Part shown: in pieces, positions 23,540 through 36,119 of the stretch
Numbering within the stretch: position 1 is the stretch's first letter
Layout: the number at the start of each line of letters is the position of its first letter
NCBI GenBank assembly: GCA_946811185.2
Contig: OX328105.1
Span: 36,335,394 to 36,399,393, forward strand
Origin: Hippopus hippopus
Lineage: Eukaryota > Mollusca > Bivalvia > Cardiida > Cardiidae
Length of the DNA: 64,000 bases
Direction: 5' to 3'
Program-made: the position numbers and the translations under genes
The notes under the pieces: model-generated
Databases searched by the model: none
The model's input: only the letters and a program-made list of their open reading frames with translations
What the model was told of the DNA's origin: nothing

Positions 23540-24952
23540 TGTTACACCTATCCGTATCTTTGTGTATGTGTGTACAGATGTATGTATGTATGTATGTTCG
23601 GTAAATAGTAATGTTTGTGTATGGCCAATAACTTCCAGGGTGTATAGTCCGACTCTAAAATGATTTGGCACAAATGATCAAGTGTCAGGTGCCATAACTG
23701 TGTTGCCTGCTCAAAGATCAAGGTCACAGTGCTAGGTTGAACTTTGTAAATTTTTGCTACAATTAGAGTGATGACAGGTTTTGCTGGCCGGCCCATAAGT
23801 GTGAAATGCATTGTTGGATTTCTGAATGATTTGGTAACAATGATCACCATGGACAGACGATGCTAGCTGAAAGGTCAAGGTCACAGTGTTCAGTCGAACT
23901 TTGTCAATTTTTACTACATGTATAGTAATGTTGGTTGTTCGAGTCCAGCCCACTTGGTTGGATTTCAAAATTATTTGGCACAAAAGATTTTCATGGATAG
24001 GTGATGTGTCACATGCAAGAACGGTGTGACCAGGTTGCCAGTCAAGGTCATAGTTCTCAGTTAACCCAGATTGATATCCCATAGTTGTTAAATTTTGTGC
24101 AGAATTCTTCGACCTGTAGATACATATATATTGTCATGATGATTCATCAAGCTGTAAAGGTTATTAAGTAGGTATGTCACATACAAGAAAGATAACTCTG
24201 ACTCTATGAGTTATCTCCCATGGTTGATAAATTTTTTTATGGTCACTACTCCTCTACCAATAGAGGTATTTAGGTTATAATGAATAGGGATGTTAGGACA
24301 CCAAGATGGAGAGGTACATGTTAGAATTGTAACTCTGGCTTTCTCCATCCATTATCAGTTATCTCCCCTTGTGGTAAGATCTTGTGCGGGCCATAACTCT
24401 TTATCCAGTGGAGTCATTTGAATGGTAGTGAATAGAGCTGCTAAGAACATGAAATAGAGGTGTCACAGTAAATAAGGATAACTGACCTTAGTTTTTGAGT
24501 TATCTCCCTTGCTTATACTTCAGATGCAGATTATCAGAAGTGCATGCAGCAGGCCTAATTTTTCTCACGATTTTGGGATTCTTTGTTGAAAATCACTGAC
24601 TTGCAAACACAATTATAAGATTCTTAGACTTGAGCTTTGAAAGTTATCATCTCTGCAGGCAACTACCCTTATTTTGTTCCCGCCATAAATTGGGAGATGG
24701 GCATATAGTGTTACCCATGTCTGTGTGTTTGTGTGTTCTTGGAAAAGGTAGGTGTTCATGTCCGGCCCTTAACTTTGATGTGCATCGTTGGATTTTCAGA
24801 ATAGTTTGGCACAAATTATTGAAATGTATTTGTCAATAAAAATGGCTATAGGTTCTTGTTTGAGTTTGGAACTTTAACATGACTGTGACCTTTGTCATGT
24901 TGCGGGGGCATTGTGTCAGTAACACATTTCTAGTTTCCTTTACGACACAATC
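23540..24952 (+). mobile_element. Tandem-unit repeat with AAGGTCACAGTG units
   Basis: About three units of roughly 170 bp (23617-24080) contain GATTTGGCACAAATGAT and CAAGGTCACAGTGCT. They are followed by related but more diverged sequence, ending TGTTGCGGGGGCATTGTGTCAGTAACAC, a 3' end I associate with a bivalve repeat family. Confidence 0.55.
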
Positions 24953-25161
24953 CAAAGTTTTAACATCCCTGAAGAAGAAGTCTTTTGAAAATATTGTTGG
25001 GAAATGAGAAAATGCTGGTTACCAGCATTTTCTCCTTTTTCCACAATGATATTCTACCCTTTTAGAGTCGGGTTTCATCAATTCAGCCATACTTAATTAG
25101 TCAACTGCAAAGGCTTTTGATTTGGATGAGTGTATAATTTTGTTGTTTTATAAAGAGTTAA
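24931..25161 (-). mobile_element. TTAA hairpin MITE, copy
   Basis: The central hairpin AAAATGCTGGTTACCAGCATTTT is perfect at its core, and the right end is TAAAGAGTTAA. Confidence 0.7.
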
Positions 25162-25174
25162 TCTAAAGATTGTT

Positions 25175-25363
25175 TCACTATGAAAGCATTTGTAGATAAC
25201 ATTTAATGTGGCTCAAATGATGGGATTTGTCTATGACAGTGTAGAAAACATTGTGGGAAAAGGAAAAAATGCTGATTACCAACATTATCCCCCCCCCCCC
25301 CCAGTTTTCAAAAGCCTTCTTCCTCAGGCTGGTTAAAAATTGAGATTATGTGGTAAGGAGTTG
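25175..25363 (+). mobile_element. TTAA hairpin MITE, partial copy with poly-C tract
   Basis: Keeps GAAAGCATTTGTAGAT, the left hairpin arm and a GTGGTAAGGAGTT end. The right arm is replaced in part by a C run at 25289-25302. Confidence 0.55.
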
Positions 25364-25639
25364 ACATAAATTACTAGTATTTAAATGTAGAAACATGCTT
25401 TTTTTAACTTTATCATTTTTCTCAGAACATTTTTTGGGCTTCTATATAGGTTTAGACTGTGGTGTTGAGACTGAAAAACTTCTGCTAAACTGTTAGTCAA
25501 CAGCATCTCAACTTACAGGCTTACAAAAATCAAACATAAATTAAAGCAGTCTTGTTTCAATATTTCTGCTCAAAAGCCCTGTATCAAACTTGAGAAACAA
25601 GTTTTTTTTTCTCTGAATAGATGTGGTATTGTTGAAAAT

Positions 25640-25855
25640 GCCTTTACCAAACAATCACCAGTTCTATAGACCCTGTCTAAAAAGGCCTTTGAAAATATTG
25701 TAGGAAAAGGAGAAAATGCTGGTAACCAGCATTTTCTCATTTTCTTGCAATGTTTTTACTCTTTCTTAGAAAAATTTGATAAAGTTAGTCTAATTTGTCT
25801 TATGCAATTGCATTGAATATGGATGAGCTTAAAGTTTGGTCATATGGTAATGAGG
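25640..25855 (-). mobile_element. TTAA hairpin MITE, diverged copy
   Basis: Left CTTTACCAAACAATC, intact hairpin core, right CATATGGTAATGAGG. Confidence 0.6.
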
Positions 25856-25892
25856 AAAGAGTGCTCTTATTTACGACTTATTTCAATTTTTT

Positions 25893-26618
25893 GTGGTATT
25901 TGTCGAAGACAATACCACTATGAGTTCAAGATTGAATATTGAAGACCATGTATCGTATTTTGTGCAAAGCCGAAGGAAATAAACCCAATTAAACTCAATT
26001 TTTCTCAGGCAAATGAGTTTCTTGGTAGCACTCTGATATGTAATTGGAAATGGCATGTTAAAATACACTGGGTGAGGCCGTCGATCGTGGAAATACTAAT
26101 TTTTAATTGAAAATAGCTTCACTCGCTCATAGCCGTCTATTGGCGCAATGATACAAAATTTGTCTACCGATCACTTGGTCCTGGGCTTTTTCGTTCCAAA
26201 ACCAGTTCATCCCATGGCTTGTCCATCCAATGATTGCGAGCTACTCCATTTGATTGAGCATGAATATTTATAGATCGAAATAATTGATTGTAATGTTGGG
26301 AATTAAATGTTAACGGCCAAAGATATTTCCAAATCATAGTTTTCAGGTACAAACTTAATTTTATTCGATATATTCACATGGTTTTTCTCTCTATCCATCG
26401 TGCATCCTACTGTCAAGGGACATTACTCCTGACACCTCCTAATGATCAAAGGGAGACCACCAATACACAAATAATCCTTTGTCATGAGTACTCTCCCTTC
26501 AACCAAAATAGGTATTCATTTGCTTAGTAGGTTGACTTTCAAGCCAATATTTAAATAATATTTCTCTTTTTCTTTCAAACTATTAATTCCACACAATGGC
26601 TTCCTTGACAAATACCAC
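25893..26618. mobile_element. DNA-element copy a (empty site for the insert in copy b)
   Basis: Starts GTGGTATTTGTC and ends with the inverted GACAAATACCAC. Nearly collinear with 37902-39160. The TTAA at 26310-26313 is undivided here. Similarity to copy b runs about 14 bases past the right inverted end, so the boundary is not certain. Confidence 0.65.
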
Positions 26619-26928
26619 TTCAGCATTCTCAACACTTTGATTTTTCATTGTATTATAGACATGTAGTTTATGAAAATAACTTTAGCTAGTTGGTAAATGC
26701 CTTTTAGAAACTGGACCCTATATTTCAACTCCTTTGTCTTGGCCCACTTTCTAACCAAAAATACTGAACATTAATATTTGACTCTAATCCTGACAAAAAT
26801 TTATTAAACTTGACCAGGTTGAAAGCATTTGCAGATTAGAAATAAGATGTGTCTCAATTTATAAGGTTGTCGGTAAAAATACTGATTATCTAAAAACCTT
26901 CTTCCTCGGTAAAAAAAAATGGATTGGT

Positions 26929-27142
26929 AAACCCTGTACCATACAATCCCAAGTTTTAATGCCCTCAGGAAACAGGCTTTTGAAAATACTGTGGGAATGC
27001 TGGTAACCAGCATTTTCTCCTTTTCTGACAATGTTTTCTACTTTGTCAAAAATAAATCTCATCATTTGAACCATGTTTAGTTTCTTCTTTACAAATGCTT
27101 TCATTATGGGTGAGTCTTGAATTTTGTCGTGTTGCAAAGGGT
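26929..27142 (-). mobile_element. TTAA hairpin MITE, diverged copy
   Basis: Left CCCTGTACCATACAATCCC; the left hairpin arm is partly deleted, the right arm intact; right end GTGTTGCAAAGGGTTTA. Confidence 0.6.
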
Positions 27143-27487
27143 TTAGGGGTTTAGAGTTGATTAATGTAAGAAACTTTTTCAGTCAAATGGAAGGAATGAA
27201 ACATATTGAAAATTCAAAGGTGTCTAAAAAATTTCCCAACATTTCACAAAAATTGAAAAAGTGTAGATTAAGAACAGATTGCAGTTGGCATCATTTTGAT
27301 GTTGACATTCAGTACCTCAACTGAGCAATCTTGTTATCGGCTGATTGGTCTCCGAGTTACACATTAATTTTGTCTCGCCCACTGTTTATAAGAACTAATT
27401 TAACTACCTTAGGATGGGGACTCTGGGAACAGAGGGTCTGACAATACTTATTTGTTTTTGCAGGAATGCAGTCTTCCATTGAGATCT

Positions 27488-27674
27488 CACTCTCTCGCTG
27501 ACCATTGTTTCGATGATGGTTATGTGGGAAAGCAGCCAGTGGCTTGGAAAGAATATTGTGCAGAGTACTGATAAAAGAAACTCCAGGAAAGCATGGATAG
27601 GTGCAATGGCCGCCGCAGTATAACTTAAATAATGTTGAAAACGGCATTAATCACCATACAATCAATCTATCAAT
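27488..27674 (+). mobile_element. SINE with 12-bp target duplication
   Basis: Flanked by CCATTGAGATCT at 27476-27487 and 27675-27686. The core AAGCAGCCAGTGGCTTGGAA and the tail ending CACCATACAATCAATC match the SINE at 58315. It is inserted 12 bases into a segment that follows a strong acceptor-like TTTTTGCAG. Confidence 0.8.
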
Positions 27675-27686
27675 CCATTGAGATCT

Positions 27687-28403
27687 ACCAGACCTAGAAC
27701 GAGTTGTATATGTAATGGCCGCTAAAAGTCCAAACTGTTGCAATTTCTACACTGATTAATGGGTACTTTCTCTTCAAACTGAAGCTAGAACACTTTTATC
27801 ACTAAAGGAATCTTGTTAGTAATCAAAGTTCTGTCTCCCTTTATATTGTATTTTCTATTTTTTTTAATTCATATTCACTAATTTTCACAATTATAGTGTT
27901 TCATAGTAACCATTAATTAAAGATATTAAGCAGCTAATCCAAGGGGTAGGTCAGCTCTACAGCGTAAAGTTGTTAGCAGAGGAGTTGAAAATTAAATCTT
28001 TACCTACAAACATACAGGAAAACTGTGAATGAGTGTAATTATGTAAGCAAGTTGATCCTTTGTTTTTGTAATGATATTAGTTATTTATCACCTGAAAGTC
28101 AGGGCAGTGTTAAACTATTTACCAGCATTGGCACAATATTCATTTTTTTGCACATGGCACTATGCAGTCTGGAATGAATCAGTTGATCAGTCCAGTTACA
28201 TGCAGCATTGCCTATCCCTGTATATATAGAGTTCCTGCTTAAAGTTAGTGTTTGAAATGGTCTCTAATTTACAAGGAACAATTTGTTGATGTTTCAAGAT
28301 ATTTTTTAAATACATTTTTGTTACTTGTATTAGAGCTGTGCTTTTGTAGCCATTCTACAAATGTAAAGATATTCTTTTTCTTTACTCATGGGAATCTATT
28401 ATC
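27687..28403. other. No gene seen
   Basis: AT-rich with no supported feature. Confidence 0.5.
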
Positions 28404-29335
28404 ACAGGCCTTTGAAGCCCCATTGGTCTATCACGGAACACTAACATTTTCTGGGGTTGATTGACAAACACTTATAGCACATTGGTGCATAGCCTGTATA
28501 TCACGGAATAACTTATTTTTCATTACCACCGTTACTATGATAAGCTTATTGGCGACTGCCTCTATATTGTATATAATAAGACAAGGTGGGCAACGAAATC
28601 AAAAAAACTTTGACCCCTTCCCCTTTCAGAGATAATATTAAATCGAAATGGAAAAAAATAAACCTACTTATTGATGCAGATGGGTTCACAAATTAATTTT
28701 TGTTGTGTACGCTGACCTTTGAAAGTTGCAATAGCTCTGATCTCAAAAAAAAAAAGCGTCCACTTTTTTTTCTGGATCACCATGAGCTGACATCACCCAA
28801 TTCATTATGACACATTGAATTATACCTCACATGAATTTACTCTGAAAAGACGCACCAAAGTTTTTGACCAGTAAACAGTAAACACATATTTGAAAATATG
28901 CAAAATGAAAGATGAAAATTCATGATACTGGATTAGATGAAATGCTAAGTTACATGTATAACAGACTAAATAATAATTTAATACTTCCATCAATACATTA
29001 AAAAGAAAAATTTTAATTTTTTGTTTGAAATAAATATTGCAATTATAATTGCTGCGGGATAATAAATCATGTGACATCAGCGCATGGCTTTCCAGAAAAT
29101 GTGGAAGCTTTTTGAATGTTTATGAGATCAGAGCAACTGCCTGATTGCAAGAGCTGTTTGGAACCTTTGAAGGTCAGGATACACAAGAAAAATCATTTTC
29201 TTTGATTTTGTTGCACACCTTACTATATGATGTAGAGGCTGTCGCCAATGTGCTATGTCTGGTAGCAGTGTCCAATAATGAAAATTTTTTTATTCAGTGA
29301 TAGACCAATGGAGTTTCAGTGGCCTGTGCTATTTT
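28404..29335. mobile_element. Large fold-back element with imperfect arms
   Basis: TCACAGGCCTTTGAAGCCCC at the left is the inverted match of a sequence near 29320, and further inverted pairs continue inward: GGCGACTGCCTCTATAT with 29229-29245, and GCTGACCTTTGAAAGTTGC with about 29155-29180. Arms of roughly 300-400 bp surround an AT-rich centre. No coding capacity is seen. It is not recognised as a named family. Confidence 0.65.
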
Positions 29336-29589
29336 CAAGGGTAAAGTATTTATCATCTGTTGTGCATGTTTTGACGACAACAGCAATTTCTCCTTATCCA
29401 GAAAAAAAAAAAAACTTCCTTTTCAAAATGTTAATTAATCCCTTTAAAGTCAGGTTTTTGAGTTTTGTTGATTTGTTGTGCCACTTAGAATGTAAATAAA
29501 TGGTGGACACTAATGACACTAACGCGGAGGTATATATCTGGCAATCAGAAGATTAAAGATTAAAAAAATGTCAGCATGAAAATGGATTT

Positions 29590-31243
29590 TTAGCTCCACT
29601 GGCCGAAGGCCAGCGGGCTTATGTCATGGCCTGTTGTCCGTCGTGCGTCCGTCCGTCCGTCAGTCCGTCCGTCCGTCCGTCCATGCATCCGTCCGTCCGT
29701 TAACTTTTTTTTAAAACGTCTTCTTCTCTGAAACTACCCATCCAATTTTGATGAAACTTCACAGAAATGATCCTGCCATGGTCCTCTTCAGAATTTCTTG
29801 AAAGAATTTAATTCCTTCAAAAACTCTGGTTGCCATGGCAACAAAACTGAAAAATTTTGAAAATCTTTGAAAATCTTCTTGTCTGAAACCGTAAGGCCAA
29901 GGGCTACCAAATTTGGCATGTTATACATGGGCTTATTTAGGGAGAACTTTAAAATTCCTCTTCTACCTAGCCATAGGGCCTAGAGCTACCAAATTTGGCA
30001 TGTAGCTTTATCTAGTGGACCTTTGCCAAGATTGTTCAAATTATAGCCCTGGGGTCAAATTAGGCCCTGCCCGGGGGTAACAAGTTTTACATGGGCTTAT
30101 ATAACAAGTTTTACATGGGCTTATATAGGGAGAACTTTAAAATTCTTCTTTGACCTAGCCATGGGGCCTAGGGCGACCAAATTTGGCATGTAGCTTTATG
30201 AAATGGCAATATTTAGGTTTTTATTATTTACATGAAAGTTTCATTTAATTTATTTAGCAGAATAAGGATTCAGAGGTCTGCTACATAACAAACAAAGATA
30301 CTGCCCTTAAAAATACAATGATATGCTCAGTCACAAAAAGAAATTCAAAATGAAAGCACAGCTCCAGATAAGAGAGAGTGATCATATTCTAAATCCATTA
30401 TTTCTCGTTCAAACCCTATGTTGTGGGTTACATATTTCAGATTCTTTGCTAAAAATTTGATCTGGCAATGGACGTGGCTGCTGTGGGCTTGGCTTTATTA
30501 AAGATTATAACTGGTTATATGATTTAAGTTTACATACTGATAAAAGGAAATAACTCTTGTTCTGTCCATGCAAATATAAATGCACTCAAAACATTGCTGT
30601 TCCAGTACATTATAATTTATAGTCTACATCTTTTTTCCTTGCTTCAAAGTATGGTGGAGAATTTTAAAATCTTCTTGTCTGAAACCATAAGGCCCAGGGC
30701 TACCAAATTTGGCATGTAGCTTTATCTAATGGTCCTCTATCAAATTCCTTCATATTATAGCCCTGGGGTCAAAATTGGCTCTGCCTTGGAGATCACAAGT
30801 TTAACATGGGCTTATAGGGTGACTGTAATTTAGAATAGTAATCAAGGGAAATAACTCCTGTTATACAAGATAAAGTTTGTTACTATTTACCTCCCTTGAT
30901 TATCAAACTGCAGTTATACGTTATTGGAGTTTGGTATTCAAGTTTTTTGGAGAGGAAATGTTCTGTTTTAAGAGAGAGTTTTTTTTTAACTGTATTTTTT
31001 TTTACTGTACCAAGTTTAAAGCCATTGCAAAAAGACAAATTGAATGTAGCTTAAATGACTATTTCTGTCCTTGATAGTTAGGAAACGTTGTGGGAAAAGG
31101 AGTAAATACTGGATGACAACATGTCCTATTCTTACGATGTTTTTGAAAGCCTTCTCTTTCAGGGTCATTAACACTTTGATTTGTGTAGTAAAGGGTTAAA
31201 AAGCCAGTGGAGCGATACAGGGCCATCATGGCCCTCTTGTTGT
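29590..31243 (+). mobile_element. Family 2 element, long, interrupted
   Basis: Leader TAGCTCCACTGGCCGAAGGCC, a CCGT microsatellite (29646-29702), units with CCAAATTTGGCATG, an unrelated stretch at about 30200-30655, then further units, the TAATCAAGGG inverted repeat (30838-30903), a degenerate TTAA hairpin MITE (about 31000-31199) and the terminal hairpin. Confidence 0.72.
29646..29702 (+). repeat. CCGT tetranucleotide microsatellite
   Basis: CCGTCCGTC repeats with two interruptions, at the position where family 2 leaders carry a short CCGTC stretch. Confidence 0.9.
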
Positions 31244-31429
31244 CATTACTCCTTTGTGACTAAGACCAAAAAGTGCTGAAGTATTCTATAGATTTTGATA
31301 GTATAAACTGGAAAAGAAAAAGTTGTGAAAAATTTTATTTCTACATTGTTTTTGTTAATGAATTACATTGTAACAAAGAAATATTGAAGAATTTTTTTCA
31401 TGGGAATGCATTTGATCAAACCATAAGCT

Positions 31430-32193
31430 TTTAGCTCCACAGGCCAAAGGCCAGTGAGCTTATATCATGGTACCATGTCTGCCGTGCGTCAGTCTGTCTG
31501 TGCTTGTGTCCATATGTCCGTGCATTAACTTTTATTTCAAACATCTTCTGTGAAACTATCCGTCCAATTTTGATTAAACTTCACAGAAATGATTCCCCTC
31601 CGCAGAATTTCTTCAAAGAATTTGATTTCAATAAAAACTATGGTCGCAATGGCAACAAAATTGAAAAATATTGAAATTCTTTAACACTTCTATTTTAACA
31701 TATATAATAAATTACTTATCAAAATAATTGAACCCAGGTCTATCAGAATTCATTGATATTTGGTATGAACAATACTTGATTAGACCTGCTTTTATTCATT
31801 GACATCATCTTTGCATTTTAAAAGAAAATGACTCGGAAAGGGATGGATATTTTGTCAATGAAAGCTTATTGCCATACAGACTTTTCATGATTTACGTCTC
31901 TGGCAATGCCAATTAACCCTTTACCACACAGTCCGATCCTGGGAAAGAAAGCTTTTGGAAACATTGAGGAAAAAGGAGAAAATGCTGGTAACCAGCATTT
32001 TCTCCTTTTCCCATAATGTTTTCTACCCTTTCTGAATGAAATTTCAGTTTCTGAGTCAACTCATTTTGTTGTCTTCAAATGCTTTCAATTTGGACTAGAA
32101 TAAAGTTGTGTTGTTTGGTAAAGAGTTAAGCACATGATACATTTCTTAAAAAGCTAGTGGAGCAATACGGGGCCATCAAGGCCATTTTGTTAT
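31430..32193 (+). mobile_element. Family 2 element with a TTAA MITE inserted
   Basis: Leader TAGCTCCACAGGCCAAAGGCC, no units, body resembling 11134-11310, the MITE at 31913-32129, then AAGCTAGTGGAGCAATACGGGGCC and a mutated terminal hairpin. Confidence 0.68.
31913..32129 (-). mobile_element. TTAA hairpin MITE inserted in a larger repeat (occupied site)
   Basis: Perfect TTAA duplication at 31913-31916 and 32126-32129, with ends CCCTTTACCACAC and GTTTGGTAAAGAG. The related repeat at 11296-11299 has a single TTAA in the same context (CCAATTAAG), which is the empty site. Confidence 0.88.
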
Positions 32194-32204
32194 ACAAACC
32201 AAAT

Positions 32205-32420
32205 GGTCTTTACCAGACAACAAAGTTTTAGTCTTGTTCAAATGTTAGGTATTTGCAGATGAGTTATCAAATGTCACTCTTATCGGACATTTGTTTGTTA
32301 AGGTAGAAAACATGATGAAAAATGGAGAAAATGCTCTATCTCGGCATTTTCTTCTTTTTCCAAAGTTTTCAAAAGTTTTGTTTTCCCCATGGTTATTAAA
32401 ACATGTGATAGTTCAGTTAA
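32205..32420 (+). mobile_element. TTAA hairpin MITE, diverged copy
   Basis: CTTTACCAGACAACAAA at left, GTTAAGG at right, with a broken hairpin core. A 25-base direct repeat (GGGAAAGTATTATGATGAATG) follows at 32421-32472. Confidence 0.55.
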
Positions 32421-32909
32421 GGGGAAAGTATTATGATGAATGTTCAGAAAAGGGAAAGTATTATGATGAATGTGTCATTTAATTACCTGGAAGTCATCAA
32501 TATTGATTTTATTATTGAAACAGCTATTCTAGAGTAATGTGAGGTTTTCTGAAAGTTGAAGAAATGTTTCAGCAGTTTTATGTAAGTCCAGACTATCAAC
32601 AAAAAAAGAAACAATTTTTTTTTTTAAAGAGGAAAAAGTTTGCTATTTTTCTTACGTATGGTTTGCCATCTGTCACATTATGTTCCTAGAAATGATTATG
32701 TGTTTAAAAAGTAATTGATGTAAATTTTTTTCCAGAAGAGAGATTGTGTTAAGAATTGTGTGAAAAGGATTCTTTTTTCTTATTTTCTAAATCTGACTTC
32801 ATGATCACCAACTGCAAATATTTGTAAATTTTTTATGTCCTTATTAATGCAGTGTGAGGTATTATGTTGCTTCACACCAGGGCTGGTACAAATGTTTTTG
32901 TAACAAATA

Positions 32910-33115
32910 TCAAAGCCAATATTAACTAACTATTCTAAAGAACAATCTTAGGCTAATTCTCAAGGATTTTCTAATTCCAAACTAAGTCTATTTCTGATTT
33001 GCTAAACCAAATGGCCAAAGCTAAGCCAAAAGATTTAGCCAATCAGAAGTTGCCTTACTTTCCTATCTAGAATTGGACTAAGAATGGAATTTACTTTGGT
33101 TGGTGAGTACGGGCC
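32910..33115. mobile_element. Palindromic MITE, ATTCACCAAC family
   Basis: AACTATTCTAAAGAACAATC at the left, GGTTGGTGAGTACGGGCC at the right, with AGCCAATCAGAAGTTGCC between. Confidence 0.5.
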
Positions 33116-33307
33116 CAAATATCTTTTTTGAAATTAAATCTCTATTTTTCTTCTGTGTAGAATAAAAATTGTAAATATTAGATATAAAAAGTGAAAAAAA
33201 GGTGCCTTGTTATTTGTGGTGAACTAAACAAACTGAGCCCTTTACCAAACATTCATATGTAAATGAAGCTTTTTGAAAATCTAAAAAAAAGGAAAATTGT
33301 ACATAAC

Positions 33308-33600
33308 CAGCATTTCCTGCTCACCTGAACACAAAAGTGCTGGAGATGAACTTTTGTAAGGATGCAGTGTGCATCATGCATTGTCAGTCGTCCTTGAGCG
33401 CACTTTAGATGACTCATTTTCAGTCAGTCATGAAAGGTTTTTTTTTTAATGTTATTTCTACTCGCTACATAATATACAAACATTATTTTCAATATGTATT
33501 ACAACTGTTTACATTCAGTATAATACAGAGGCCACAGTTTCAGTGCAAAACTGATGAGAGTTGATCAGAGGTTTTAAAAGGAGGTTTATTTGTGTGGAAA
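33308..33600 (+). mobile_element. Family 1 tandem-unit element, remnant
   Basis: GCTCACCTGAACACAAAAGTGC and CATTTTCAGTCAGTCATG are recognisable, interrupted by unrelated sequence. Confidence 0.5.
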
Positions 33601-35004
33601 GAAATCACTACTAAAGGAAGCTAATTCTTTCCGTCAACAATAGCCCTAAGAGATGACTTTAAGAAAAGTTAATGCTTATTAAAGGTCAGATCCTATGCAA
33701 ATTTTGTGTCACTTATATGCATGCTGTACATGTATTACTGATAAAATATTGGATTATCTTTGAAATTGAATATGATTTCTTCTAGAAATGAATTATCTCC
33801 GATGTAACCATTCACCTCAAAGAATACCAATACATCAACTTTAATAAAAATACCCATGAAATGTATGACCTTAGAAGCGCACTTTACCTAGTGAAAATTA
33901 GGCATACTATAGGTAAACATGTATTTGCAGTATTAGGTATGGTCATCGCTGAATGATTTAAGCTATGTATGTTGTGCTGGTGTGTATACCAAGGGCCAAG
34001 TTTCAATTAAGATGAGGGCCTTGTGAAGACTTTTGCAACTGGAACAGTGTAGCCTCATTACTAATGTCAGTGTATCCGAGTAATGCTTTCTTTCATGATT
34101 TGTGATATTTTTTCATCCAGGCTATTCTAACGAGTAGTCTTACCCATTTTCTCTTTTCAGACCCGAAATCATCTCTTTATCAAACAGGTTCTGCCTAGAC
34201 ATTCATTACATTGCCTTCTTAATGTTTAAAGAATAGAAAGAAAATTAAGAAATAAAGATCTGGAAGGATAAGCGATACTCGCAAGGGTCGGCTGAAAGCA
34301 TCTTGCAGGGCATACTCAAGGGTATTGAAGCCATCATGTGGTGTTCATGCAAAATATGCCGGTGCTTGATTCTAAATTGTGCTACATACTGTACATGTAT
34401 ATAAATGCGCGTGTCTATTTAGTCTCGCCTCTGTAAGTCCCCGACGAGGTCCAGGCAGCTTATCAAAGTTTGAATGTTGTTCAACGATTGTATTGATTGA
34501 TTGTGTTACATAATGTACATGTATTTATAATAGCTGAACTGTTAAAAGCGCATGTCTCTATATTCCCGCCTCTGTAAGTCCCAGACAAGGTCCAGATAGT
34601 TTCGCTTAACAAAGTGGTATACAAAATGTGTTTATTTCATCCATGTACCGTTAGTACCACACTTGTTGAATATCTAAGAACTGACAAACGAAGCATGGTG
34701 ACAAAAGCGGGATAGATCTACGAATTCTCCTATCAAGTTTACCAGTTGGATTAAAAGGAACAATGTTCTTGTGTTACTGTCGCCTCATTAGAAAAAAAAA
34801 AAATTAGGACAGAAATTCGACCAAAAAAAATGGCGGAAGCTCTACCTCACCCATTAGTTGATTTGAATTCATCGAACATGCCAGATACGTGGATAAAGTT
34901 GGAAAAACATTGTAGTCTTATGTTTTGATGGACCCCTGACAGGGAAAACCGCAAAGGAACAATGTGCATATAATGTGGGTAGGAGAACCGGACAGGAAAA
35001 TTCA
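33601..35004. other. No gene seen
   Basis: Contains two diverged copies of TGTACATGTATATAA...TCTCTATT...CCGCCTCTGTAAGTCCC (about 34390-34470 and 34510-34610) and an acceptor-like TTTCTCTTTTCAG at 34148-34160 followed by 22 open codons. The latter is too short to call. Confidence 0.45.
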
Positions 35005-35690
35005 CTAACCCTGGAATTTAACGGATGAAATTCCCCTGTGATTTGATGGATCGTCTCTGTTTCCAGATTTACATATTAGAACTATAACACCGAGACGCCA
35101 TGATTCAGGGAATTTACCAGAGTTTAAAATACTGTTGAAAAGTAGTGGCAGGAACAGCGTCATGATATCATAAGTGGTTTTGTAAAATTCAGCTGGAATA
35201 TCATTTAAACCGGCAGCTTTTCCATACTTCAACCCTTTTATGCTATTTTTATCTCATCGGGTGAGTTCAGTAACAACTCATACTCTTCTGTTGCACTGTT
35301 TCCCGGCCAAACCAGATCAATCAGATTTGGGTGTTCGTTATTGTACAGGAGGTTCTTAAAGTAATTGATCCATTTATCAACATCTGATATTTCTAACTTT
35401 GACTGTGATCGTTTCTTCTTACATTTTTTTTTTTTTAATTTTTCCTAAATTGGACTGGGTTATAAACATTACTAATTACCAGCTGGCGTTGACGGTATTG
35501 AAAAGTCTGTTTTCTGTCTACATAGATACGTTTAAAATCATTTCGTTCCTGCATATAATTATTAAAGTCACTTTGATTGTTGGTGATCCTAACTTTCCTT
35601 AATGAATATTTCAATGTTTTTGCACCGTAATATGTAAGATTGATTTTGATTAATCTTTGCAATATGTTTAATTTCATTTTCATACCGGTA
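35005..35690 (-). pseudogene. LINE reverse-transcriptase fragment
   Basis: On the minus strand, successive frames give a linker-like segment (ERNDFKRIYVDRKQ), then DKWINYFKNLLYN, then GKAAGLNDIPAEFYK, FPESWRLGVIVLICKSG and DPSNHRGIS. This order matches the start of the reverse-transcriptase domain of non-LTR retrotransposons. A TAA and a frameshift lie near 35235. The element is truncated on both sides: no endonuclease and no catalytic YADD-type motif are present. Confidence 0.8.
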
Positions 35691-36119
35691 AAGCGACTTG
35701 GTAAATGCAGGGATCGTATATACACATATAATATTTCCCATGGTAGTGAAAACTTAGGATTCAGGAATACTGGCATCTGTCACAGATTATTGGATAACTC
35801 CTTACCACAAGTGGCTTATAAGACTGTAGATACTGAATGTACTGTGTTGTTTGAAGAAACCAAAAGTATGTCAAATTTAATACATGTACTTTTAGTGTTT
35901 TATGACAATAGTGTGAGTAGTGGGAAACCAACATCATGATTCTCAGAGAATTTTGCACAACACAGATACATACTTCTCTCCCTCAAAAAATACGTTGATG
36001 AGGAAAAGCAACACGCAGCTTGTGCAGACAGTTGTGCAAATTCAAAAAACAAATAGATAAGTATAATGGCTGCTATGATACAACTAAAATGTTGTGAAAC
36101 ATTGCAAATTGAGCAAGGT

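Noticed and set aside
27471..27487. Exon after TTTGTTTTTGCAG
   Set aside because: After removing the SINE only about 20 codons remain open and there is no donor; not enough to call.
28396..28464. Exon after an acceptor-like TTATCACAG (AFEAPLVYHG frame)
   Set aside because: It lies in the arm of a fold-back element and has an inverted partner near 29320.
35640..35939. Plus-strand 99-residue ORF
   Set aside because: Overlaps the minus-strand LINE fragment and a degraded MITE end; no recognisable domain.
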